From: Polaribacter sp. ALD11
GTDB lineage: Bacteria > Bacteroidota > Bacteroidia > Flavobacteriales > Flavobacteriaceae
Length of the DNA stretch: 64,000 bases
Direction: 5' to 3'
NCBI RefSeq assembly: GCF_002831685.1
Contig: NZ_CP025119.1
Coordinates: 965,001-1,029,000 of the forward strand
This document shows, one piece after another, positions 27,938-36,580 of this stretch (position 1 is its first letter; each line of letters begins with the position of its first letter). The notes below the pieces were generated by a model, which searched no databases, had not been told where the DNA came from, and saw only the letters and a list, made by a program, of their open reading frames with translations. Position numbers and translations under genes: made by a program.

Positions 27938-28038
27938 TTTAAAATAGGTGGTGCTACTTTTTGATTATGTTATTGAAAAAAGGTAGATTAGCCTCATCCA
28001 TTCTCTTTTAAAATAAAAATAGTATAACTAATTTCTTT

Positions 28039-28947
28039 ATGAAGAAATTATTATTTAATGGAATCCTCTTCTATTCAACAAATATTTCTTCACAAATAAA
28101 CCCAAAAGACTCAACCGTTCAAGTAGTTGCATATTGGTCAAAATTAGAAAAGCAATCTTATAATATCTCTTATGATAAAATTAAAAATAACGATACAATT
28201 TCTAGAGAAATAATGAAATATGAAGTAGATATAAAAGTTATTGATTCTACTAAAAACAGCTACACAAGTGAATGGCTTTATAAGAACTTTACAATTGACA
28301 CAGATAACGAATTAGTAAAAAAACTAACGGCAATTTCTAATGACATTTCCGTAACGATTAAAAAAGATGACCTTGGCGCTTTTATTGAAATTGTAAATTG
28401 AGAAGAAGTTAGAGACTATATTAAGAGGGTCGCTAAAAAACTTAGTACAGAATTTAAAGACATTCCTAATTCCAAAAAAATAATTGAAGATATTATGGAT
28501 ATTTATTCCTCTAAAGAATCTGTAGAATCAAATGCAATTAAAGACGCTATTCAGCTCTACTCTTTTCATGGTGTAAAATATAAGCTTGGAGAAGAATTAG
28601 AAGGGAAATTTAAAGTAGCTAATAATTTCGGAGGAAAACCATTTGAAACTGATGTAAGTTTTAGTCTAGACGAAATAAATTTAGAAGATGGAAATTCGGT
28701 AATTAGAATGAAACAAAATGTAAACTCTGAACAATTGACCTATGAAACTTATAATTACTTGAAAAAAACAGGGATTTTTGGATCAAATATTCCTAAACAA
28801 AAAGATTTTCCTTTATTAACTAATGAAACTTGGACAGCGTCTAGGATTCATGGAGAAACTGGTTGGATTATTTATAGTATCGAAACAAAGAAGGTAAAAG
28901 CAAAAGGAATAACAAAAATCGAAGAAAGAATAATAGAAATAAAGTAG
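28039..28947 (+). pseudogene. Gene of unknown function interrupted by an in-frame TGA
   Basis: Two open stretches, 28039-28401 (120 codons) and 28495-28947 (150 codons, counted from its first ATG), lie in the same reading frame and are joined by 31 clean codons (EEVRDYIKRV...). The only break is TGA at 28399-28401 after IEIVN; a TGG tryptophan would restore a 302-residue protein. The start MKKLLFNGILFYSTNISSQ looks like a signal peptide. The C-terminal part (WTASRIHGETGWIIYSIETKKVKAKG) is beta-rich. I do not recognise a family. This is a nonsense mutant or a sequencing error; both halves keep normal codon use, so the break looks recent. Confidence 0.7.
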
Positions 28948-29004
28948 CTTTAAATTATAAAACAAAAATCCGTGATAGTTACTCATAGAAAAAAACTTTA
29001 AGAT

Positions 29005-29037
29005 AAAAAAAAAGCAACTCCTAAAAGTTGCTTTTTT
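29005..29037. terminator. Terminator at the msrA end
   Basis: Stem AAAAGCAACT / AGTTGCTTTT (29010-29019, 29026-29035) with A and T runs outside; works for minus-strand msrA and for the plus-strand pseudogene. Confidence 0.8.
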
Positions 29038-29057
29038 AATAACTAAAATTATACTTT

Positions 29058-29720
29058 TTAATGATTTCCTTTTTTCAATAACTCAGGAAACTTCTTCTTA
29101 AATTTATTCAATCTTGGTACAGAAACCGCTTTTACATAACTTTGGTTTGGATTTCTTCTTTCAAAATCTTGATGATGCTCTTCTGCTTTGTAAAACTTCG
29201 TAAACTCGGTAACTTCTGTTACAATTTTACGTTTATACTCTTCTGCACTTAATTTCTTAATTGCATTTTCTATAATCTTTTTTTCATTTGCTGTTTTGTA
29301 AAAAGCAATAGACCTATATTGTGACCCGTAATCTGGGTGTTGCCCATTTTTTGTTGTTGGGTTATGAGAACCAAAAAACACCGTAACTAAGGTTTCGAAA
29401 CTTATTTTTTTAGGATTGTAATACACAGCAACTGCTTCCGCATGTCCTGTTTTTCCTGTTCCTATTTTTTCATAAGTAGGGTTTAATGTTTTTCCGCCGG
29501 CATAACCAGAAACAGCTTCCTCTACTCCTGTTACACTTTCGAAAATAGCTTCTACACACCAGAAACATCCACTTGCGAAATACGCAACTTCGGTGTCTCT
29601 AGTAGGCGTAAACATTACTTTTGCCATATTTTCTTTGTTTTCTTCCTTGTTTGAAAAACCAAAACAAGAAACCAATAAGATTGAAAAACTAACTACTAAA
29701 AGAGATTTTATAATTTTCAT
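29058..29720 (-). CDS. msrA: Peptide methionine-S-sulfoxide reductase MsrA, exported lipoprotein
   Basis: A 220-residue protein from the ATG at 29720, which yields the lipoprotein signal MKIIKSLLVVSFSILLVSC. The MsrA active site GCFWCVEAIFESVTGV, then SGYAGGK, TGHAEAV and AEEHHQDF are diagnostic. It reduces the S-form of methionine sulfoxide in oxidised proteins, here in the envelope because of the lipid signal. The in-frame ATG 39 bases upstream would ruin the signal. Monocistronic with a terminator 20 bases downstream. Confidence 0.93.
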   Translation of the reverse strand: MKIIKSLLVVSFSILLVSCFGFSNKEENKENMAKVMFTPTRDTEVAYFASGCFWCVEAIFESVTGVEEAVSGYAGGKTLNPTYEKIGTGKTGHAEAVAVYYNPKKISFETLVTVFFGSHNPTTKNGQHPDYGSQYRSIAFYKTANEKKIIENAIKKLSAEEYKRKIVTEVTEFTKFYKAEEHHQDFERRNPNQSYVKAVSVPRLNKFKKKFPELLKKGNH

Positions 29721-29898
29721 ACTGCTGTTTTTAATATTATATAATAAAAATTGTACCAAAAATAAATTTATAACTTTTAGTACAATTTTCCGAATTTTTA
29801 ATTCAAAATTGATAAAGTTCTGAACTATTTAATCAGTCGTAAAATTATAGCTCTTTTTACAGTTGTTTACAACTTTAGCATTTTGTTAAGAAACCTGT

Positions 29899-29929
29899 TT
29901 GTATAAAAGGCAGTAGATAGTTATTTTTG
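29899..29929 (+). promoter_or_regulatory. Candidate promoter upstream of dnaX
   Basis: TTG 29899-29901, 20-base spacer, TATTTTTG 29922-29929. It would give dnaX a leader of about 150 bases that carries the half repeat at 30037-30049. The rest of the 29721-30084 gap is plain AT-rich sequence with no gene. Confidence 0.5.
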
Positions 29930-30036
29930 TTAAATAATTTATAACATAAACTTTGTCTCTTTAAGTATTAGCAAAATCAAAATATATTTTTGATTGAAAG
30001 TACAGAAAATAAATTAACAAAAGGGTTCTTTTTAGT

Positions 30037-30049
30037 TTTCGACTGCGCT
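30037..30049. repeat. Half copy of the TCGACTGCGCT repeat
   Basis: The 13-base core TTTCGACTGCGCT equals the right arm and its left flank at 22598-22610; the partner arm is missing here. Confidence 0.5.
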
Positions 30050-30084
30050 TAAACAGACATATAATATTATTTAATCTATTATAA

Positions 30085-31797
30085 ATGGAGCATTTTATAG
30101 TATCAGCACGTAAATACCGTCCAAAAAACTTTGAGGATGTTGTTGGGCAACAAGCCATAACAAATACGTTAGAAAATGCTATAAAAAACAATCATTTAGC
30201 GCAAGCTTTATTATTTACAGGACCTCGTGGAGTTGGTAAAACTTCTTGTGCTAGAATTTTGGCTAAGAAAATCAATCAGCAAGACGCAGAAAATGCCGAA
30301 GAAGAAGATTTTGCTTTCAATATTTTTGAATTAGATGCTGCTTCTAACAATTCTGTAGATGATATTAGAAGTTTAACAGACCAAGTTCGCATTCCGCCAC
30401 AAACTGGTAAATACAAAGTATATATTATAGATGAGGTGCACATGTTGTCTCAAGCAGCATTTAATGCCTTTTTAAAGACATTAGAAGAACCACCTGCACA
30501 TGCTATTTTTATTTTAGCAACTACAGAGAAACATAAGATTATTCCTACTATTTTATCTCGTTGTCAGATTTTCGATTTTAAGAGAATTGGTGTTTTAGAT
30601 GCAAAAAACTATCTAAAAGTAATTAGCGAGAAAGAAGGAATTACAGCAGATGATGATGCTTTGCACATTATTGCTCAAAAGGCAGATGGCGCAATGCGAG
30701 ATGCTTTGTCTATTTTTGATAGAGTTGTTAGTTTTTCAGGTAAAAACTTAACCAGAGAAGCTGTTACAGAAAATTTAAACGTGTTAGATTACGACACGTA
30801 TTTCGGAATGACAGATTTGTTGTTAGACAATAAAATACCAGACGTTTTAAATGCTTTTAATGTTGTTTTATCTAAAGGTTTTGAAGGGCATCATTTTATT
30901 AATGGTTTGGCAAGTCACTTTAGAGACTTATTAGTTGCCAAAGACAAAGCAACGATCACTTTGTTAGAAGTTGGCGACAATGCTAAAAAGAAGTATTTAG
31001 CACAAGCGACCAAAGCAAGTATTCCTTTTTTAATGCAATCGATACAAAAAGCAAATGACTGCGATTTGAATTATAGAGCTTCTAAAAATCAGCGATTGCT
31101 GGTGGAATTAAGTTTAATGCAGATTGCCTCTATCACTTTTGATGGAGAAAAAAAAAAACCAGCTAACTACATAATTCCTGCAACTTTTTTTCAAGCACTT
31201 TCGCCAGCAAAAAAGAAAGCACCAGAAGTAAAAACGCCAGAAGTTACAGCTACTAAAACAGAAACTTTAAAAACACCTGTTGCTGTTGCTCCAAAACCTG
31301 AAACGAAAACACCTCTTTTAAAAAATATGGGGCGTTTAAACAAACAACCTAGTAAGTATTCTTTAAAAGGTTTTAATCAGCAAAAGGACGTAAAAAAGAA
31401 GGTTGTTGAAGAGAATTTCGACAATCATGCAAAAGACGTTTTTACAGAACAGCGATTACAAGAGCTCTGGAAAGAATATGTAAGTATTCTACTTACAAAA
31501 GGCGAAAGAAGTATGGCTTCTATTGTTGGTACAGATATCCCTACTTTAAACGAGAACTTCAAAATATCTTTTACCGTTCCTAATAAATTAATGGAAGACC
31601 AGTTTAGAAAAGGACGTCCTAAATTATTGAATTTTCTAAGAGAGAAATTAAATAATTACGGAATTGCCATTGCTGTAAATTTGAATGAAGCTATAGAAAA
31701 GAAATTTGCATATACACCACAAGAAAAATACAATAAACTGAAAGAGAAAAACCCACTTTTAGAAAAATTGCGTCAGACTTTTGAGTTAGATATGTAA
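30085..31797 (+). CDS. dnaX: DNA polymerase III subunit gamma/tau
   Basis: A 570-residue clamp-loader ATPase. Sensor and nucleotide motifs: MEHFIVSARKYRPKNFEDVVGQ, Walker A GPRGVGKTS (about 46-54), ELDAASNNSVDDIR, Walker B YIIDEVHML and SRC arginine finger in ILSRCQIFDF. The usual four-cysteine zinc module between Walker A and ELDAAS is replaced by an acidic cysteine-free loop (QQDAENAEEED). A Lys/Pro/Thr-rich linker at about 375-425 leads to a C-terminal domain that would bind the polymerase. The zinc loss is shared by other flavobacteria as far as I know. Confidence 0.95.
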   Translation: MEHFIVSARKYRPKNFEDVVGQQAITNTLENAIKNNHLAQALLFTGPRGVGKTSCARILAKKINQQDAENAEEEDFAFNIFELDAASNNSVDDIRSLTDQVRIPPQTGKYKVYIIDEVHMLSQAAFNAFLKTLEEPPAHAIFILATTEKHKIIPTILSRCQIFDFKRIGVLDAKNYLKVISEKEGITADDDALHIIAQKADGAMRDALSIFDRVVSFSGKNLTREAVTENLNVLDYDTYFGMTDLLLDNKIPDVLNAFNVVLSKGFEGHHFINGLASHFRDLLVAKDKATITLLEVGDNAKKKYLAQATKASIPFLMQSIQKANDCDLNYRASKNQRLLVELSLMQIASITFDGEKKKPANYIIPATFFQALSPAKKKAPEVKTPEVTATKTETLKTPVAVAPKPETKTPLLKNMGRLNKQPSKYSLKGFNQQKDVKKKVVEENFDNHAKDVFTEQRLQELWKEYVSILLTKGERSMASIVGTDIPTLNENFKISFTVPNKLMEDQFRKGRPKLLNFLREKLNNYGIAIAVNLNEAIEKKFAYTPQEKYNKLKEKNPLLEKLRQTFELDM

Positions 31798-31853
31798 CAT
31801 TTTACATACTTTTTCTACTAATCATTACATTAACAATTTTCTGATTATAAATT

Positions 31854-33503
31854 ATGAATTACTTTTTAGGAATCTCATTTATTTTTGTTTTATGGTTTTT
31901 AATTGGTAATTTTCTAAAAAAGAGAAAGTTAAAAAAAATAAAAGCGAAGCTTTATAATAATTGGGGAAAGCAAAAAAAGAACGAATATTATAATTTCTTT
32001 GTTATTGGCAAGTATTTTGAAAACAATAGACACAAAGAAAAGGCATATCATATTTTATCCGAAAAAAGTAAAATTGACCTTGATATAGACGAGATTTTTA
32101 AATTTGTAGATAGGACTTCCTCAAAAATAGGTCAGCAATATTTATATTTTAAATTAAGAACGATCGGTTCTATTAATGATTTACTAAGGTTTGATGAACT
32201 AACTACGTTGTTTCAAAAAAACAAAAAATTAAGTATTTCTTGTCAGTTTGAATTATCGAAACTAAACACTCCTAGCTCCTATTATCTAGAAGAGCTTATC
32301 AATGGTAAGCAAATTAGCAAACCAAAAAACTTATGGGTTGTAAAATTATTATCTATTTGTTCCATTTTATCTATAGCTTTATCCTTCTTTTCTCCGATTT
32401 TCATTCTTTTTATAGTACCCCTTTTTGCTGTGAATTCTGTTTTTCACTATAAAAATAAAGGAAATGTGAATTATTATTTACAAGGTATTCGTCAATTATC
32501 TAAAAGCCTTAAAACAGCTAAGAAACTATCTAAACACCCTTCTATAAAAGAACATTTTAATGATTTTTTATTTATAAAGAGCATCAATTCAATCATGTTA
32601 AAGTCAGAATTTATTGGTTTCGAAAAAAACATTAATAATGAATGGCTCTTTCCTATTTGGCTTTTTATAGAACTTAATAAAATTCTATTTAATGTAGAGT
32701 ACATAGTATTTTATAGTTTTTTAGACGCTATTACAAAGGAGAAAAAAAGTATTGAAAGCCTGTTTCTTTTTATAGGTGAAGTTGATGCTGCAATTTCTAC
32801 TGCTTCATTAAAATCTGGACACCTAGAAACCTGCACACCAACATTTAATGAGAATAATAAGTTAAATGTTCGTAAAATCTATCATCCCTTAATCGAGAAA
32901 TGTATTGCAAATGATGTAAATTTATCAGATAAAAGCATGCTATTAACAGGTTCTAACATGTCTGGTAAAAGTACTTTTATAAGAACGGTTGCTATTAATA
33001 GTATTTTAGCACAAACATTACACCTTTGCTTTGCAGATGCATATTCTGCGCCTTTTTACAAACTGTACTCATCAATTAGAATTACAGACGATTTATTAGA
33101 TAACGTTAGTTATTACCTACAAGAAGTACTCACGATTAAAGAACTAATAGATGTTTCAACAGATAAAAGCCCTTGTTTATTTGTCTTAGATGAAATTTTT
33201 AAGGGAACAAATACAATAGAGAGAATTTCTGGTGGAAAAGCTATTTTATCCTATTTAAATAAGAAGAATAATACTGTTTTAGTCTCTACACATGATATAG
33301 AGCTGACAGAATTATTAGAAAAAGACGCTTATAAATTGTATCATTTTAGCGAAGATATAAAAAATAACAACCTCTTTTTTGATCATAAAATTAAAGAAGG
33401 AAAGCTACAGACAAGAAACGCCATTAAAATTCTAAATTTATATAAGTATCCTTCAGAAATTATTAAAGAAGCAAAAGAAATAGAAAAATCTTACTTTTCT
33501 TGA
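31854..33503 (+). CDS. MutS-related ATPase with N-terminal membrane segments
   Basis: A 549-residue protein. It begins with a membrane helix (residues 1-18) followed by Lys-rich sequence. Two more hydrophobic segments at about 165-205 interrupt a MutS-like lever/core part. The C-terminal ATPase is clearly MutS family: Walker A TGSNMSGKSTFIR (from about residue 363), Walker B LFVLDEIFKGTNTIERISGG, and STHDIELTELL. The mismatch-recognition domain with its Phe-x-Glu motif is absent, so this is not MutS1, and there is no Smr domain as in MutS2. Membrane-bound MutS-like proteins of this kind are widespread in Bacteroidota with no known role. Confidence 0.8.
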   Translation: MNYFLGISFIFVLWFLIGNFLKKRKLKKIKAKLYNNWGKQKKNEYYNFFVIGKYFENNRHKEKAYHILSEKSKIDLDIDEIFKFVDRTSSKIGQQYLYFKLRTIGSINDLLRFDELTTLFQKNKKLSISCQFELSKLNTPSSYYLEELINGKQISKPKNLWVVKLLSICSILSIALSFFSPIFILFIVPLFAVNSVFHYKNKGNVNYYLQGIRQLSKSLKTAKKLSKHPSIKEHFNDFLFIKSINSIMLKSEFIGFEKNINNEWLFPIWLFIELNKILFNVEYIVFYSFLDAITKEKKSIESLFLFIGEVDAAISTASLKSGHLETCTPTFNENNKLNVRKIYHPLIEKCIANDVNLSDKSMLLTGSNMSGKSTFIRTVAINSILAQTLHLCFADAYSAPFYKLYSSIRITDDLLDNVSYYLQEVLTIKELIDVSTDKSPCLFVLDEIFKGTNTIERISGGKAILSYLNKKNNTVLVSTHDIELTELLEKDAYKLYHFSEDIKNNNLFFDHKIKEGKLQTRNAIKILNLYKYPSEIIKEAKEIEKSYFS

Positions 33504-33703
33504 ACTACGAACTTCTTACCTAGATAACATAATGTTAAACCCTCTTTAGCTTCGTTCATTTTATCGAATTCTGGTATCAAATAAACTCCGTCACCTTTTT
33601 TAATAAACAAAGAAATTGATTTTTATTTCTTGATTAACACCTCTAAAGCGACACTGTATGCTGTTTCTGTATCAGTTTCAACCACTGTAATTGATGAAAT
33701 AAC
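33491..33703 (-). pseudogene. Decayed copy of the antiporter's C-terminal regulatory tail
   Basis: Minus-strand translation of these 71 codons aligns with the last 75 residues of the neighbouring antiporter: SISLFIKKGDGVYLIPEFDK versus SVPLFVKKDENIYLIPEFEK, and TLCYLGKK versus TLVYLGKP. The frame is open except for TAA at 33623-33625 where a Ser codon (TCA) is likely in the parent, and it has no start. It ends overlapping the last codons of the MutS-like gene. It looks like a partial tandem duplication of the antiporter 3' end, or the stub of a second antiporter gene, now diverged. Confidence 0.7.
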
Positions 33704-33753
33704 CTATGCGTTTCACTTGAATATATAAGATCCTCATTAAAAAAACAAGTACC

Positions 33754-35604
33754 TTATTCTTCTATGGTTTTATTACTTTTTTTATTCTCTTCTAAAGGTT
33801 TTCCTAAATAAACCAACGTACAATCTTCTTGCGGTTCATCTAACTTTTCAAACTCTGGTATGAGATAAATATTTTCATCTTTTTTAACAAATAATGGAAC
33901 AGATCTTGATTCTTTATAAAGTTTAGAAATTAAGGTATTATACGCATCACTTGTTTCAATTTCTACCTCGTAAATTTTAGGGTTGTCTCTAAAAGCTTCA
34001 CTTAAATTAATATAGTCATCTTTTGGTGTCAAATACTTTTTTTTATTATCGTCTGACTTGTTCTTTATCTCTTTAGAAGTTGCCAACCTATAAGCACCAT
34101 GCTCGCCAAAAGTATCAGTAAAATTAGTAATTGCGTATTGATTTACAGCCTCACTTCCTGTCATCGCTAAAAGATATCCAACATCATTCAATTCTATATT
34201 ATCTGTTAAATCCTCATCGTAAATATTAATTGTATACGCTTCTAGATCCATGTTATTGGCTTCTAAAATAAAGTTTTTATTCGAGTCGATTAAAACTACT
34301 CTTTTATTATTTTCCTTTAAATAGTGCGCAATTAACCTAGCAGGACTTGATGCGCCAACAATTAAAATTGAATTTGATGTTTTTAAGAAAACACCAACCA
34401 TTTTAGCAAACATTCTTGCTGTTGTTGCATTTAACAAAACGGTTCCTAAAACAATCATAAAAACCAATGGCGTAATGTACTCTGCACCTTCTACGCCTTG
34501 TTTTAACAACTTGCTACCAAATAAAGAAGCAATACCAGCAGCTACAATTCCTCTTGGACCAACCCAACTTATAAATAGTTTTTCGTTTAATTTTAATTTA
34601 GAATTGTACGTACTTGCAAATACCGCCAAAGGTCTAATTACAAAAACTACAATTGCAAATAAAACGGCTGTTTTCCAGGTATACAACAGCATTAAATCTT
34701 CAATATTGATGTTTGCTGCTAATAAAATAAATAGAATAGAGATTAATAATACACTTAGAGATTCTTTAAAATATAGTAATTCTTTTAGGTTTTTTAACTT
34801 TCCGTTTCCTAGAACCATTCCCATTACCACTACAGCTAAAAGACCAGATTCATGTGCAAACATTTCCGACAACACAAACACCAATAATACAAAAGACAAA
34901 GAAGCTACGTTTAATAAATAATGTGGAATCAATTTCTTGTTAACAGCATACGCCAAAGCATGTGCAAATGTGAATCCAAAACTAGTTCCGAATAAAAGAA
35001 TTTTTCCAAACTCCATTAAAGCCGTCTTAGTAAAACCACTTCCACCACCAACACTAATAAACTCAAAAACCAATACAGCAACTAAAGCCCCTATTGGATC
35101 TATTAAAATTCCTTCCCACTTTAAAACGGTAGAAATGTCTTTTTTAAGCGGAATGTTTCTTAAAATTGGTGTGATTACAGTTGGACCTGTTACAATAATT
35201 AATCCTGCAAAAAGAAACGAAAGGTCCCAACCTAAATCAAATATATAATGTGCTAGAATTCCTGATCCAAAAAAAGTAATTGCAGAACCTAAAGTAATCA
35301 ACTTTGTAATTACAGGACCTACGTTTTTAATTTCACTTCTTTTAAGCGTTAAACCTCCTTCGAAAAGAATAATACTAATTGCTAAAGACACAAAATAATA
35401 CAAACTTTCTCCAGGAAACAAGCCCTTTGTACCATTCCAAATTGGTTCTATCCATTTAGAACCATCTTCACTTAAATAGGCCGCTGCTATTGGGCCTACC
35501 AATAAACCTATTAAAATTAAAGGTAAAATTGCCGGAATTTTAAATTTCCAAGCAACCCATTGTGCCAATATTCCTAAAATGATAATTCCTGCTAATTCTA
35601 CCAT
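33754..35604 (-). CDS. CPA1/NhaP-type cation:proton antiporter with RCK domain
   Basis: A 616-residue protein. The first 390 residues hold about twelve membrane helices of the sodium/hydrogen exchanger fold (GIIILGILAQWVAWKFKIPAILPL, FEGGLTLKR, TGPTVITPIL, WEGILIDPIGA, SWVGPRGIVAAG). Residues from about 395 form a TrkA-N/RCK nucleotide-binding domain (ILIVGASSPARLIAHYL, VVLIDSNK), followed by a TrkA-C-like end. It exchanges Na+ or K+ for protons and is likely regulated by nucleotide or ligand binding. It is transcribed away from the Usp-SulP genes, suggesting a joint ion homeostasis region. Confidence 0.9.
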   Translation of the reverse strand: MVELAGIIILGILAQWVAWKFKIPAILPLILIGLLVGPIAAAYLSEDGSKWIEPIWNGTKGLFPGESLYYFVSLAISIILFEGGLTLKRSEIKNVGPVITKLITLGSAITFFGSGILAHYIFDLGWDLSFLFAGLIIVTGPTVITPILRNIPLKKDISTVLKWEGILIDPIGALVAVLVFEFISVGGGSGFTKTALMEFGKILLFGTSFGFTFAHALAYAVNKKLIPHYLLNVASLSFVLLVFVLSEMFAHESGLLAVVVMGMVLGNGKLKNLKELLYFKESLSVLLISILFILLAANINIEDLMLLYTWKTAVLFAIVVFVIRPLAVFASTYNSKLKLNEKLFISWVGPRGIVAAGIASLFGSKLLKQGVEGAEYITPLVFMIVLGTVLLNATTARMFAKMVGVFLKTSNSILIVGASSPARLIAHYLKENNKRVVLIDSNKNFILEANNMDLEAYTINIYDEDLTDNIELNDVGYLLAMTGSEAVNQYAITNFTDTFGEHGAYRLATSKEIKNKSDDNKKKYLTPKDDYINLSEAFRDNPKIYEVEIETSDAYNTLISKLYKESRSVPLFVKKDENIYLIPEFEKLDEPQEDCTLVYLGKPLEENKKSNKTIEE

Positions 35605-35746
35605 TATACCTCTTTAAGTTAAAAAAAGTAAATCTAAGAATGTTTCATGAACTTGAAAATATATTTTATAGTTTTTTTCAATAGTATAAAATTTGTTGTA
35701 TCGTTTCATTATATTGTGCGGATAATTCAAACGTTAAACCAACTTC

Positions 35747-36580
35747 TTGCAAAAAATTCATAGAATATTAATTGGTATTGCATTTTCCCCTAACTTAAAA
35801 CCTAATTTATTTGAAGCCTTTAGAATCGCTAACTTATTTAATGCAGAATTAATAGGAGTTCATGTTGGTGAAAAAAACACAAAAAAAGAAACTGATTTAA
35901 ACAAGATTATTTCTGAAGCAGACAACTTAAATAAACCACTAAAAACAATTTGGCAACGAGGAGAACCTGTTGACGTAATTCTTAAAACTGCTGCGCTTCA
36001 AAACGTAGATTTACTAATTCTAGGAGCCTTACAAAAAGAGAATTTACTAAAATACTATGTAGGGTCTATTGCTAGAAAGATAACCAGAAAAGCTTCCTGT
36101 TCTATTCTACTACTAATCAAACCATCAGTTGAAAGAAACCCATGTAAACACATTGTTGTTAATGGGTTAAAAGATGAAAAAACAGAAGAAACTATTAAAA
36201 CTTCTGTGCTATTTGCTAAACATTTGTTATGTAAAAAAATGACAATTGTAGAAGAAATTAGTCAGAGTGAATTACATGTAAAGGTAAACGATGATAAGAG
36301 TTTAAGAAAGGCCACAATTGCAAAAGAGCGATTAAAAAACAGAGAAGATCAGCGGGTGAAAAATATTTTGAAAGACATTAGTTGTTCTGATATTTCTATA
36401 AAAACACAAAGTATTTTTGGTACTAGAGGATATTCCATTGGACATTATGCAAAAGTAAAAAGAGCAGATTTATTAGTAATGAATGCACCAACCAAAGCGG
36501 GAATTTTATATCGAATTTTTCCTCATGATATTGAATACATTTTATCTGAATTACCAACAGACGTTTTAATTGTAAAATAA
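35747..36580 (+). CDS. Tandem universal stress protein
   Basis: A 277-residue protein with two UspA-like halves: residues 1-125 (RILIGIAFSPNLKPNLFEAFRIANLF..., LILGALQKENLLKYYVGSIARKIT) and a more divergent second half ending ADLLVMNAPTK...LPTDVLIVK. The first half ends with the phosphate-binding-like GSIARKI. The start is TTG (35747); no earlier ATG is present. Its stop is followed immediately by the ATG of the SulP gene, so the two proteins are made from one transcript and Usp may regulate the transporter, as such tandem Usp proteins often accompany ion transporters. Confidence 0.8.
   Translation: MQKIHRILIGIAFSPNLKPNLFEAFRIANLFNAELIGVHVGEKNTKKETDLNKIISEADNLNKPLKTIWQRGEPVDVILKTAALQNVDLLILGALQKENLLKYYVGSIARKITRKASCSILLLIKPSVERNPCKHIVVNGLKDEKTEETIKTSVLFAKHLLCKKMTIVEEISQSELHVKVNDDKSLRKATIAKERLKNREDQRVKNILKDISCSDISIKTQSIFGTRGYSIGHYAKVKRADLLVMNAPTKAGILYRIFPHDIEYILSELPTDVLIVK

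Noticed and set aside
28399..28401. Selenocysteine or recoded TGA in the broken gene
   Set aside because: No selenocysteine-insertion hairpin was seen downstream and the gene family is unknown; a nonsense mutation or read error is simpler.
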